Shown one piece after another: positions 54,057 to 61,513 of a stretch of DNA of 64,000 nt. Positions within the stretch are counted from its first letter, which is position 1. Each line of letters begins with the position of its first letter. Origin of the DNA: Clostridiales bacterium (GTDB taxonomy: Bacteria; Bacillota; Clostridia; Christensenellales; Borkfalkiaceae); contig SVHW01000007.1 in NCBI GenBank assembly GCA_015055655.1, positions 1-64,000 on the forward strand, read 5' to 3'. The notes beneath the pieces were generated by a model, which saw only the letters and a program-made list of their open reading frames with translations, was not told the DNA's origin and did no database searches. Position numbers and translations under genes: made by a program.

Positions 54057-55085
54057 TTATACGAACAACGTCCTAAACGACGCAGGCACGGAAGCAGACA
54101 ACGCAATTTCCGTTTTGCTTACGGGGTGTATAAACGAAAGCTTGGACGCGTGCAACCCCAACCGCTTTAACGGGTTTTTCACGCTGCCGTATTTATCGTC
54201 GCCCACGACGGCGTGACCTAAGGCCTGCATATGCACACGGATTTGGTTTTTCTTCCCCGTTTCAATTTGCACTTTTAACAACGAGTACTGCTCCGTTTCC
54301 TTGATAACGGTATATTTCGTAATCGCCTTTTGTCCCGTGATATCCTGCGTAGAATACATCAAATTGTTTTTATTTTCTTTTAAGTAGGATACCACCGTAT
54401 CCTCCTTCTTTTCCATCACGCCCTCGACGACGGCGTAATATTCTCGCAAGGTTACGCACTCGCTCCAATGCATTTTCAACATCGAATACACTTTGGGGTT
54501 TTTGGCAAATACCAACACCCCCGACGTTTCCTTGTCGATACGGTGCAAAATATACGGACGAACGTTTTTACCGCTTTGCTGCAAGTATTCGAATACGTGA
54601 GAAAAAGCGCACTCCGTTTCGTTATCGCTCTCTACTGAAAGCAAGCCTACGGGTTTATCGATGGCAATAAAATCCTCGTCCTCGTAAATGATTTTTACCG
54701 TCGTTTGCTCCCTTTTTTCACGCAGACTTTTGCCGTCCTTTTTCGCAGAGCGACGAACGGGCGTTTCCGCAATATTTCCTTGCACGCTCTTTTTAGACAA
54801 TTTCACTTCGTCGTCTTTACCAAGCGGAAAATCAAACTGCGTTACTACGCTGCCGTTGACCAACACTTGTCTTCGGGCAAGCAACGATTTTACGTTGTTT
54901 CTCGACGTGTTGCATTTGCGAAGTAAAAACTCCATCAACGTATCGCTTCGATTTACTTTATATACGGCAGTATATTGATTGTCGCCACGTTTTTCGCCTC
55001 GTACCTGCCCGTCGCGTTTTGAAAACTTGGTTTTTTCGGCGCATACCTGCCCCGTTCTTTTTTCATTAGTCTTTGCGTCTTTCAT
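54057..55085 (-). CDS. RluA-family pseudouridine synthase
   Basis: A 342-residue RNA pseudouridine synthase. A basic tail (about 1-38) precedes an S4-like domain (about 42-100: LMEFLLRKCNTSRNNVKSLLARRQVLVNG) and the catalytic domain with ILHRIDKETSGVLVFAKN, where the Asp of HRID is the nucleophile, and KKNQIRVHMQALGHAVVGDDKYG. Its rRNA or tRNA target cannot be assigned. The N-terminal extension is longer than usual and low in complexity. It lies 9 nt after the rhomboid-like gene. Confidence 0.93.
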   Translation of the reverse strand: MKDAKTNEKRTGQVCAEKTKFSKRDGQVRGEKRGDNQYTAVYKVNRSDTLMEFLLRKCNTSRNNVKSLLARRQVLVNGSVVTQFDFPLGKDDEVKLSKKSVQGNIAETPVRRSAKKDGKSLREKREQTTVKIIYEDEDFIAIDKPVGLLSVESDNETECAFSHVFEYLQQSGKNVRPYILHRIDKETSGVLVFAKNPKVYSMLKMHWSECVTLREYYAVVEGVMEKKEDTVVSYLKENKNNLMYSTQDITGQKAITKYTVIKETEQYSLLKVQIETGKKNQIRVHMQALGHAVVGDDKYGSVKNPLKRLGLHASKLSFIHPVSKTEIALSASVPASFRTLFV

Positions 55086-55094
55086 AGTAACACC

Positions 55095-55805
55095 TTATAA
55101 TTCGAAAGGGTCGTCGTTGGATTTACGGGTCTTTTTTACAGGCTTATCTTCCACTACGTATATGCCCTTTTTCCATTTCCGTCTTCTACGCCACGCAGCG
55201 ATTGCGCGGATAACGTTGCCCGTGCAAAACAGCACGACGTTGCCCAGCGCCACGAAGATGGCAATTCTGCCTTGCCACGTATTGAAAATAGCCAACAACA
55301 CCAAACACACAACGTCGAAAATAGCCAGCCATTTCATCTTTATCGGGATAAAGAAAAACAGCAAAACTTGGTGATTGGGATACAGGATAGCAAACGCCAA
55401 AAACAAGGAAAGGTTGAGATAGTACACCGTCGCGTAGCCCGTAATAAACCCCGAACCGATAGAACAAAGCACTCCGCAAAAATAGAATACGTTGAATTTG
55501 AACGCACCCCACGTCCTTTCCAGCGACGTGCCGATTATCCAATAAAAATACATAGAAATAAGCAATAAAAACGGATTAAATTCGGGCGATATAAACAAAA
55601 ACGTAACCAATCGCCAAACTTGACCGCGCAATATCGCTTCCTTATTAAAATCAATATAAACTTCTATCCATACGCCCGTCCGTAACAAGACGATGTAGTT
55701 GACAATCCAAACGAGTATCGTCCCGACGGCGAGTATCGTCATCAGGTTTTTCAGCGCGAACCGCCCGATTTTTCTATCCAATTTATCCAATAAAGGTTCT
55801 CTCAT
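55095..55805 (-). CDS. Catalytically dead rhomboid-like membrane protein
   Basis: A 236-residue protein with about six membrane segments. GQVWRLVTFLFISP in the first loop is the Trp-Arg rhomboid signature, and the spacing of the following helices fits the family. The active-site GxSG in the fourth helix is absent (YYLNLSLFLAF at that place) and the C-terminal catalytic His is also missing, so it is a pseudoprotease. The cytosolic C-terminus is basic (RRRRKWKKG) and Lys-rich. Pseudo-rhomboids often act in membrane protein handling; the function here is unknown. Confidence 0.78.
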   Translation of the reverse strand: MREPLLDKLDRKIGRFALKNLMTILAVGTILVWIVNYIVLLRTGVWIEVYIDFNKEAILRGQVWRLVTFLFISPEFNPFLLLISMYFYWIIGTSLERTWGAFKFNVFYFCGVLCSIGSGFITGYATVYYLNLSLFLAFAILYPNHQVLLFFFIPIKMKWLAIFDVVCLVLLAIFNTWQGRIAIFVALGNVVLFCTGNVIRAIAAWRRRRKWKKGIYVVEDKPVKKTRKSNDDPFEL

Positions 55806-55812
55806 ACTCTAT

Positions 55813-56100
55813 TTATACCCTGTTTTTGTCATACAAACACTGTTTATAGACGATTTTACATTTTTTTGGTTTTGTTTTTCGATAAACGAGATTTACCAAA
55901 CTCCCTATTGCAGGACACGCTTCGCCTGCTTTTATCCACCTTCTACGCGTATATTCCACGCCGTCCACCACGTATTTTACCTTGACGATATAAGGAAACG
56001 TCGCCCCGTCAAACGTGCCTTTACGCATGGGCTTGGTGTTCACTTTCAGCCACCATTGTCGCTTCACCGACACCACTTCCCCTATTGTTTCTGCGTACAT
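55813..56100 (-). CDS. Small conserved protein, function unknown
   Basis: A 95-residue protein with a beta-rich pattern (GEVVSVKRQWWLKVNTKPMRKG, FPYIVKVKYVVDGVEYTRRRWIKAG, GSLVNLVYRKTKPKKCKIVY). Proteins starting MYAETIG...RQWWLKVNTKP are, to my knowledge, common in Clostridia and have no assigned activity. It has an AAAGGAG site and lies 86 bp downstream of the retron reverse transcriptase on the same strand, so co-transcription is possible. It is not a recognised retron effector. Three AGCGTTTC repeats lie in the 86-bp gap. Confidence 0.75.
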   Translation of the reverse strand: MYAETIGEVVSVKRQWWLKVNTKPMRKGTFDGATFPYIVKVKYVVDGVEYTRRRWIKAGEACPAIGSLVNLVYRKTKPKKCKIVYKQCLYDKNRV

Positions 56101-56186
56101 AGCGTTTCTCCTTTTTGTTTATCAGCGTTTCAAAACCACCAGCGTTTCGACACCACCTTATCGTTCCCACAAATTTAATAAGATTT

Positions 56187-57095
56187 TTAATATTTTCTCG
56201 AAAGTAACTCTTTGTATTCTAAAAACTCATTCTTGTCGGGAATGGTTTGCAAAACAAATGCTATTTTTCCTTTAAGCGAAAGCAAATATCTTTGTTTATC
56301 GCTTTGCCCTATTTTTCTCAAATGATCTTCTAATCCAAATTTTTTAATATAGTACATTTCTTGTCGAATTTTCTTTTTATATTCTTTAGTTAGGTTGATT
56401 TTTTCGTTAACAACAATACCCGTTACTATTTGCCGTTTTTTATTAGGAACGACTGCCGTTTTACGATTTTTTAAAAATAAACCCAACTTTTTAAGCTCAC
56501 TCTTCACAAGCTCAATAATTTCTTTTTCGTTAAAATCACCCGAAAAAGTCATATCGTCACAATATCTTGTAAATGCAATCCCTTTCTCCGCACAATAACT
56601 ACCAATCTTTTCATCAAAGTCATACATGATGATATTGGTAATAGCGGGCGATGTAGGCGCACCTTGCGGAAGTGAATCAAGATAATAACACAACATAGAT
56701 AAAAGAATTCTAATGGGTTCAGAAAACTTTTCTTTGAAAAACACAGTTTCTTTTACTCTTGAATAAATGATATTATCAAAGAAGCCTTCAATATCCAACT
56801 TTAATATCTTTTTCTTCCCCACGTGCGGCATTGCGTTCTTTTGTACGCTAGCGCCATACGCATAAGCGCAAGCATATTTGGATGTTGGATAATAAGCCAA
56901 AATGTTATCAGCGATAGAACGCTGTACCTTTTTCAAAATCAAATCGGGGACGGAGAGTTTACGTTTTGTTCCGTCACTTTTCGGAATAAACGCATTATGA
57001 TAATGTTTATCAAGATTATTACTCAACCCATACAAGGTTTTCGCAGAAAAACCCAAATCGTGTTCGATAGATTTAAGTTCTCTATAAACTATCAT
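56187..57095 (-). CDS. Retron reverse transcriptase
   Basis: A 302-residue reverse transcriptase with all polymerase motifs and no maturase or endonuclease domain: LDIEGFF (100-106, first catalytic Asp), LPQGAPTSP (142-150), YCDD (178-181, catalytic Asp pair; Cys replaces the common Ala), and a Lys/Gly region around FLKNRKTAVV. The retron-specific region X motif NAMPH (87-91, NAxxH) and region Y motif VTG (224-226) are both present. A GAGGAGGAGAGG ribosome-binding site precedes the ATG. It lies 24 nt downstream of the predicted msr-msd RNA, which it should use as primer and template to make a branched RNA-DNA product. The gene is visibly A+T-rich compared with its neighbours, suggesting transfer. 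Confidence 0.92.
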   Translation of the reverse strand: MIVYRELKSIEHDLGFSAKTLYGLSNNLDKHYHNAFIPKSDGTKRKLSVPDLILKKVQRSIADNILAYYPTSKYACAYAYGASVQKNAMPHVGKKKILKLDIEGFFDNIIYSRVKETVFFKEKFSEPIRILLSMLCYYLDSLPQGAPTSPAITNIIMYDFDEKIGSYCAEKGIAFTRYCDDMTFSGDFNEKEIIELVKSELKKLGLFLKNRKTAVVPNKKRQIVTGIVVNEKINLTKEYKKKIRQEMYYIKKFGLEDHLRKIGQSDKQRYLLSLKGKIAFVLQTIPDKNEFLEYKELLSRKY

Positions 57096-57119
57096 AAGCC
57101 TCTCCTCCTCGATTTATTT

Positions 57120-57376
57120 TAGAACAACACCAATTTGTACACGAAACGCAGCAGGCGTAGTTAGGCAAGGTGTAGCCTGCGAAGCCTTGCGTGGCTACGT
57201 CGAGCATTGCAGTTGAGCGGAGCACAACCGTTACACAAAAGAATATTGACGTCAATGAAATGTCTCGGACGCAATATTTCTTTTGTAGGTTGCGCGCAGC
57301 GAATACGATACATATAAGTGACAAGATGACGACTCGCCATCCTTTTTGACAAAAGTCAAAATACACTGTTGTTCTA
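57120..57376 (-). ncRNA. Predicted retron msr-msd RNA
   Basis: A 257-nt non-coding stretch between the promoter and the reverse transcriptase. It is bounded by a perfect 10-bp inverted repeat, a1 TAGAACAACA (57376-57367) and a2 TGTTGTTCTA (57129-57120). After a1 comes G57366, the natural candidate for the branching guanosine. Then two adjacent msr-type hairpins: TTTTGAC-TTTT-GTCAAAA (57361-57344) and AGGATGGC-GAGTC-GTCATCTT (57343-57323). The msd part has a long hairpin (57292-57225; CAACC/GGTTG, ACAAAAG/CTTTTGT and AATATTG/CAATATT arms with a 23-nt loop) and a further GCAGGC/GCCTGC hairpin (57180-57151). The layout matches known retrons; exact ends are inferred. Confidence 0.88.
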
Positions 57377-57382
57377 TTGTTT

Positions 57383-57411
57383 ATTATAACATCTTAAGAA
57401 TATTAAGTCAA
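57383..57411 (-). promoter_or_regulatory. Retron promoter
   Basis: TTGACT (57411-57406), 17-bp spacer, TATAAT (57388-57383). The predicted transcription start at about 57376 coincides with the first base of a1, as expected if the RNA begins at the a1 repeat. Confidence 0.88.
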
Positions 57412-57495
57412 CCCTTTAAAAAGTTGTGGTTTATTTTTAAAACAATTTTATCATATCACACAATGCATACCAAAAATGGTACATATAGTCAACTT

Positions 57496-57539
57496 AAAAA
57501 ATAAAAGACTTCAACACTAATTGGAGCCTTTTATTTTTT
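57496..57539. terminator. Bidirectional terminator-like hairpin
   Basis: AAAAAATAAAAG / CTTTTATTTTTT perfect 12-bp arms around a 20-nt loop. It lies between the rlmD fragment and the retron promoter and isolates the retron from rlmD transcription. Confidence 0.75.
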
Positions 57540-57552
57540 GTCTTGCTATTCA

Positions 57553-57710
57553 TTATTTCTTCTTTTGCGCAGCTCTCACACGAGCTTCGACTTCTATGAC
57601 GGATTGCTGTTCTTTCTCTCCACTAAAGTCAAGCTCCACGTTTAAATTGGCATCTGTTGTTTTCGCGACAATTGAACCAGTGTCTCCACGTGCTTGGTTT
57701 GGGGGAACAT
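57553..57710 (-). pseudogene. Fragment of a second rlmD 3' end
   Basis: Begins abruptly with MFPQTKHVETLV, identical to the last conserved segment of the adjacent RlmD, then continues VQLSRK. Codons differ synonymously from the intact gene (AAG/AAA, GAG/GAA, ACA/ACG, CTG/CTC), so this is a diverged homologue that was once translated. One frame stops shortly after (QQMPI*). A one-base contraction in an A run would instead open a frame continuing TTDANLNVELDFSGEKEQQ to a stop at 57553. No upstream part of the gene is present. Confidence 0.7.
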
Positions 57711-57920
57711 GTATCCCCTTTATTCAAAGGAAATGTATGTTCGTCTCGCGCCGACGGCGAACACAAACACTTACAATCCCTCGTTTCCGTTGTTTCACAA
57801 CACATAAAAATTTTTGCGTACGCCTCGCCCGTGCAAGCACGGCGGTTCGTCTCAAAATTTTTCTTACGCCTTGCGTGCAAGCCAAACGAGCGTTTCCACG
57901 TGTTTGGTTTGGGGGAACAT
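57685..57920. repeat. Direct-repeat scar at the rlmD 3' end
   Basis: A 26-bp direct repeat at 57685-57710 and 57895-57920, TCCACGTG then C or T then TTGGTTTGGGGGAACAT (25 of 26 identical), brackets about 184 bp of non-coding sequence that has no integrase. The 3' end of rlmD is a known integration hotspot for conjugative elements in Bacillota. The arrangement looks like an att-type duplication left after loss of an element, or the remnant of a tandem rlmD pair. Confidence 0.6.
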
Positions 57921-59282
57921 ATCGTACGGCTGTAAACCGTCTATTTGATAATATCCTTCCAACCCTTCGTCTTGATAAACAGGATTTTTAACAAGCTCCC
58001 CTTTCTCGTTTTCTATCAAACTCCCCGTCAACACCCCTAAATCACGCGCAAGCGTGGCAGGGTTGCAACTGATAATCGTCAGCGTAGGAATACCGCTTGC
58101 CAATAGCGCCTTTAACACGCTTCTGGCAATTCCTGCCCTCGGCGGATCGAGGATTAAGCGTAATTTTTCGCCCTTTTCCCTTTCTAAAACGGCAGGCAAT
58201 TTCTCTTCTACGTAGCCGCAAATATTCGTCATATTGTCCAGCCCGTTTTTCGCCTTCAACGCGTCGGCGCAGGCGCTTGCCTCTTTTTCCAGCTCGATAC
58301 CGTACGCGCGCTTGGCTTTTTTGGCAATCATCGCCGTCAATAACCCACCGCCCGAATAGGCGTCTATCACCACTTCGTCCCCCGTTTCCACCACGGTGGA
58401 CAACGCCGCGTCGTACAGTTTTTTTCGCACGTTCTCGTTCACCTGTAAAAAGGTGACGGGGCCTGCTTCATAGCGTATGCCCTGTTCCTCCGCCTCGAAA
58501 AATCCCTCGCCGTAAACGAGAGAGAACTCGTCGCCGAAAATCACGTTCGTATCCTTCGTATTCACGTTTATATACAGCGTAAACGCGTCAAATTCCGCCT
58601 GTAACAGCGAAATAAGCGTATCTATCCCACGCACGTTGCGTTGCGCGCATACGAGCGTAAAAATGAATTTTCCGCCTATCTCCCTTGCAACGATATGTCT
58701 TAACAAGCCCGTCTTCGTTTCTTCGTCGTATCCGCATACGCCCGTTTCTTGGATAAAACGGTGTAAAACGGATATCAGCGTTTCTGCCCAAGCAGGATGA
58801 ATATCGCATTTTTCCAAGGGGATAATTCGATGCGAACGTTCTGCATAAAACCCGATAACGGTATTTCCCTCTTTATCCACGCCGATGGGAAGCTGTAATT
58901 TATTGCGATATCCGTAAGGAAAATCGCTTGCCACCGCGCACGGCACTTCTACAACCAAGCCGCCGATTTTCCGCAACGAATCTTTCACGACGTTTGATTT
59001 ATGTATCAGTTGACGTTCATAGCCTAAATGTTGTAAACTGCAGCCGCCGCATTTTTCAAACGCTGCGCAAATCGGCCGCACGCGACAGGGCGCAGGCGAA
59101 AGAATTTCCTCTACCTTGCCATAACCGATATTCCCTTTTATTTTCAATACTTTAAAACGTATCTTTTCTTGCGGCAAAGAGTAAGGCACGAAAAAAGTTA
59201 CCCCCTCGTGCCTAATAATCCCTTCTCCGTTTGTGCCGAGCGCTTCTACAACGGCGCAAACGCTTTCATTTTTCTTTATCAT
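57864..59282 (-). CDS. rlmD: 23S rRNA (uracil-1939-C5)-methyltransferase
   Basis: A 472-residue SAM-dependent RNA m5U methyltransferase of the RlmD/RumA family. An N-terminal TRAM domain (about 1-60) precedes a 4Fe-4S site (CRVRPICAAFEKCGGCSLQH). The SAM domain has VIDAYSGGGLLTAMIA, ILDPPRAGIARSV and the catalytic Cys in IISCNPATLARDL. The C-terminal DMFPQTKHVETLVWLARKA is truncated and simplified relative to the duplicated tail downstream, which suggests that its last residues come from a recombination event. RlmD-like enzymes vary in target (U1939 or U747). Confidence 0.93.
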   Translation of the reverse strand: MIKKNESVCAVVEALGTNGEGIIRHEGVTFFVPYSLPQEKIRFKVLKIKGNIGYGKVEEILSPAPCRVRPICAAFEKCGGCSLQHLGYERQLIHKSNVVKDSLRKIGGLVVEVPCAVASDFPYGYRNKLQLPIGVDKEGNTVIGFYAERSHRIIPLEKCDIHPAWAETLISVLHRFIQETGVCGYDEETKTGLLRHIVAREIGGKFIFTLVCAQRNVRGIDTLISLLQAEFDAFTLYINVNTKDTNVIFGDEFSLVYGEGFFEAEEQGIRYEAGPVTFLQVNENVRKKLYDAALSTVVETGDEVVIDAYSGGGLLTAMIAKKAKRAYGIELEKEASACADALKAKNGLDNMTNICGYVEEKLPAVLEREKGEKLRLILDPPRAGIARSVLKALLASGIPTLTIISCNPATLARDLGVLTGSLIENEKGELVKNPVYQDEGLEGYYQIDGLQPYDMFPQTKHVETLVWLARKA

Positions 59283-59311
59283 CGTTCCTTTCGCCTCCCA
59301 GCGAACAGAAT

Positions 59312-59836
59312 TTATTTTTTACTGATACGGCTCACTAAGCCGTTTGCCCAAACGCGCCACTTGAACATAAAATAATCGTATGCGAGGAAAACGAGCGTCC
59401 CTACCACCAAAATGATAGGCAAAATGTATTGATTTACAAACGCAACGGGCGTCGTAATGGCAAATACCAATTTCCACGTGAAATATACCGTTCCGTCAAA
59501 CCAAACCGCTTTTACGAAAAAAGCCAACCAACGATTGATTTTTAATTTCAACTGCAACTCGTTAACCAACGGGTGCAAACCGAAAAACATCGCGAAGGGT
59601 ATCAATTCCCAAAAGCGGAAGGACGCAAATAAGAGCGACAGCAAACACGTCACGACGTACGCAAACAAATAACCGCGCCAGCTACGTTTGCACAGCGGTA
59701 ATATCAATGCGATACTCGCCAATAAATACGCCGTAAACAGGAAAAAGCCCGAATATACGCCAAGCGTTAAAAACAGCGTGGATAGCGCGCACGAAAGCGC
59801 GGAAAGCGCTATTTCATAAGCGGAAATCTTCTTCAT
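59312..59836 (-). CDS. Multi-pass membrane protein, unknown function
   Basis: A 174-residue protein with five hydrophobic segments (starting ISAYEIALSALSCALSTLFLTLG). The run of short loops and the conserved-looking RFWELIPFAMFFGLHPLVNELQ resemble small ECF-type or DUF2232-like membrane proteins, but no firm family match is possible by eye. It overlaps no neighbour; it begins 4 nt after the J-like gene stop and probably shares its transcript. Confidence 0.75.
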   Translation of the reverse strand: MKKISAYEIALSALSCALSTLFLTLGVYSGFFLFTAYLLASIALILPLCKRSWRGYLFAYVVTCLLSLLFASFRFWELIPFAMFFGLHPLVNELQLKLKINRWLAFFVKAVWFDGTVYFTWKLVFAITTPVAFVNQYILPIILVVGTLVFLAYDYFMFKWRVWANGLVSRISKK

Positions 59837-59840
59837 ATCC

Positions 59841-60449
59841 TTACGACATGGGACAGCAACAATTCAAACAGGTATTGGCGCACATAGACGCGCAACAACA
59901 GGTCATACAATCGCTGCAAATATTGCCCCCCATTTGTTCGCCGTGCATCGGCGCGGAATTTACGTACGGGGCTTGTTTTTGCTCCTGCTGTCTTTCGTAA
60001 TCGTTTTTGGCGTTCATCTTGCCGTATGCGTTGCGGTATTTAAGGTTATCAGGGTCCATTTGCATTGCGATTTCCAGCTGTTTTTTGCTGTCGTTCGTCC
60101 AGTTTTTCTTATAAAAAACCACCGCTTGCAAATAATGCCACTCTGCGCTGCGTTCGTTGAAATCGTCCAACATACGTTGCGCCTCGTCCACCTTGTTCTC
60201 TTTCAACAGTTGCGCCACCGCTTCCAAAGAACCTTGCCCTGTGGTTTGCTTGCCTTTTTCCTGGCGCGCCGCCGTAATTTCCGCATACGCCACGTCCAGC
60301 TTGGTCAAATTACGCGCTGCCTCGTTGCCCGCTTCGCCGTCTTGCCAGCGTTCTTCCGAGTATTTCTCCCGAAGCTGCTGATAACGCGCTGCAAGCTCTT
60401 CCTCCGTCGCGTTTTCGTCCAATCCTAAAAATTCGTAGTGTTCGTTCAT
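59841..60449 (-). CDS. J-domain-like/TPR protein with Cys-rich tail
   Basis: A 202-residue protein. Residues 1-65 resemble a J domain (HYEFLGLDENATEEELAARYQQLREKY) but the HPD tripeptide needed to activate DnaK is missing (KYSEERWQDG at that place). About 75-140 are TPR-like helices (AVAQLLKENKVDEAQRMLDDFNERSAEWHYLQAVVFYKKN). The last 27 residues contain twelve Cys in clusters (CSDCMTCCCASMCANTC...). It is next to the DUF5685 gene, a common association in Clostridia. The Cys tail might bind metal or be lipidated; the role is unknown. Confidence 0.82.
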   Translation of the reverse strand: MNEHYEFLGLDENATEEELAARYQQLREKYSEERWQDGEAGNEAARNLTKLDVAYAEITAARQEKGKQTTGQGSLEAVAQLLKENKVDEAQRMLDDFNERSAEWHYLQAVVFYKKNWTNDSKKQLEIAMQMDPDNLKYRNAYGKMNAKNDYERQQEQKQAPYVNSAPMHGEQMGGNICSDCMTCCCASMCANTCLNCCCPMS

Positions 60450-60477
60450 ATTTTCTCCCTTCGGCTATGCCGAGTGT

Positions 60478-61365
60478 TTATATAGTAGTATCTTTCGTTT
60501 CCGCTTTTTTATCCTTATTATGGGAGCAGCCATCCAATACGTTTTTCGTCGTTTTGGGCAAGCCGCGAAGCAAAATGTTATCGGATAAATCGCGGTTGAA
60601 ACAAAAGGGTATTTTTTCCAAGTTTTCGCGTACGTCATAGAATATCGCGTGAAAAGCAAAGCGCACTTCGTCACCGTTTTTGCCTTCCAATAACGCCGCT
60701 TTGCAAGGCGCTCCGTAACAAAGCGCAAACGGGTTATACGCGCCTTTTTTTACGTCTTTATCATAATCGTCCAATGCGTCGATTAAATAAATCCATTTCC
60801 CTACGCAATAGAACAGATTATACGTGTATTCGTTGGCTTTATCCCCAAGGAGATAATCGCAAACCTGCGCCAACATCTTCGCCGTAGCGTCTGCCGCCCT
60901 ATCAATGCTATCTACACGCGCCTTTTCTATTTCCGCCTGTTTTACGAGATTGTCACGGACGATTTTTTCCAGCGCAGGATACGCCTTCTTGGCGCGTTTA
61001 TAGCCCTTTTTGAAAAGAAACCGTTTGCCCTTGCCTTTCCCTTCATCCGCAACGTCGTCCAAGCATTTATAATACGCCAAGATAACGTTTAACGCGCCCA
61101 ATCGTTTCGTTAGTTCGTCCACGCCAGCCATCATCTTGGAACGGATACAATGCGTAAGACAATGCGATTTTTCCACGCGTACGTCTTCGCCTAAAATATT
61201 GTGCAAAATCACGGAAAGAAAGGTGACGTCGTAAGATAACGCAAAACGGGCTTTTTGCCCACACACCGCGCTTATCCCTTTACATACGCCGCAATACATC
61301 GCTTCGTATAACGTTTTATCTTTGATATACAAATACGGCGTATCCGTACGAACGTAACCGAACAT
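60478..61365 (-). CDS. DUF5685 family protein
   Basis: A 295-residue protein beginning MFGYVRTDTPYLYIKDKTLYEAMYCGVCKGIS, the signature start of the DUF5685 family. Conserved are the Cys pair CGVCKG, RFALSYDVTFLSVILHN, the CLTHC motif, and WIYLIDALDDYDKDVKKGAYNPF. The helical fold with a DD-x-x-D motif (DALDDYDKD) recalls terpenoid-synthase-like or phytoene-synthase folds, but the function is unknown. It is first in a three-gene set with the J-like and membrane proteins and has its own promoter. Confidence 0.88.
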   Translation of the reverse strand: MFGYVRTDTPYLYIKDKTLYEAMYCGVCKGISAVCGQKARFALSYDVTFLSVILHNILGEDVRVEKSHCLTHCIRSKMMAGVDELTKRLGALNVILAYYKCLDDVADEGKGKGKRFLFKKGYKRAKKAYPALEKIVRDNLVKQAEIEKARVDSIDRAADATAKMLAQVCDYLLGDKANEYTYNLFYCVGKWIYLIDALDDYDKDVKKGAYNPFALCYGAPCKAALLEGKNGDEVRFAFHAIFYDVRENLEKIPFCFNRDLSDNILLRGLPKTTKNVLDGCSHNKDKKAETKDTTI

Positions 61366-61382
61366 CTTCTCTCCTTTGCCTT

Positions 61383-61411
61383 ATTATAACATAGCCAACG
61401 CAAATATACAA
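61383..61411 (-). promoter_or_regulatory. Promoter of the DUF5685 gene
   Basis: TTGTAT (61411-61406), 17-bp spacer, TATAAT (61388-61383). An AAAGGAGAG ribosome-binding site follows before the ATG. Confidence 0.72.
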
Positions 61412-61513
61412 CCGAACAAACGGGTTTTTGCGATTCCTCACCAAGATTTCATTTTATGCACAAAATCCCTGCGCTTTTCATGTCTTGCAGAAAAACGTAG
61501 GGAAGTCGTTTAC

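Noticed and set aside
56187-57095. Group II intron or diversity-generating retroelement reverse transcriptase
   Set aside because: No maturase or HNH domain, no intron RNA ends, no template/variable repeat pair or accessory gene; NAxxH, VTG and the upstream a1/a2 RNA point to a retron.
57629-57880. 83-residue minus-strand ORF across the rlmD scar
   Set aside because: It is out of frame with both the rlmD tail and its duplicated fragment and has no ribosome-binding site.
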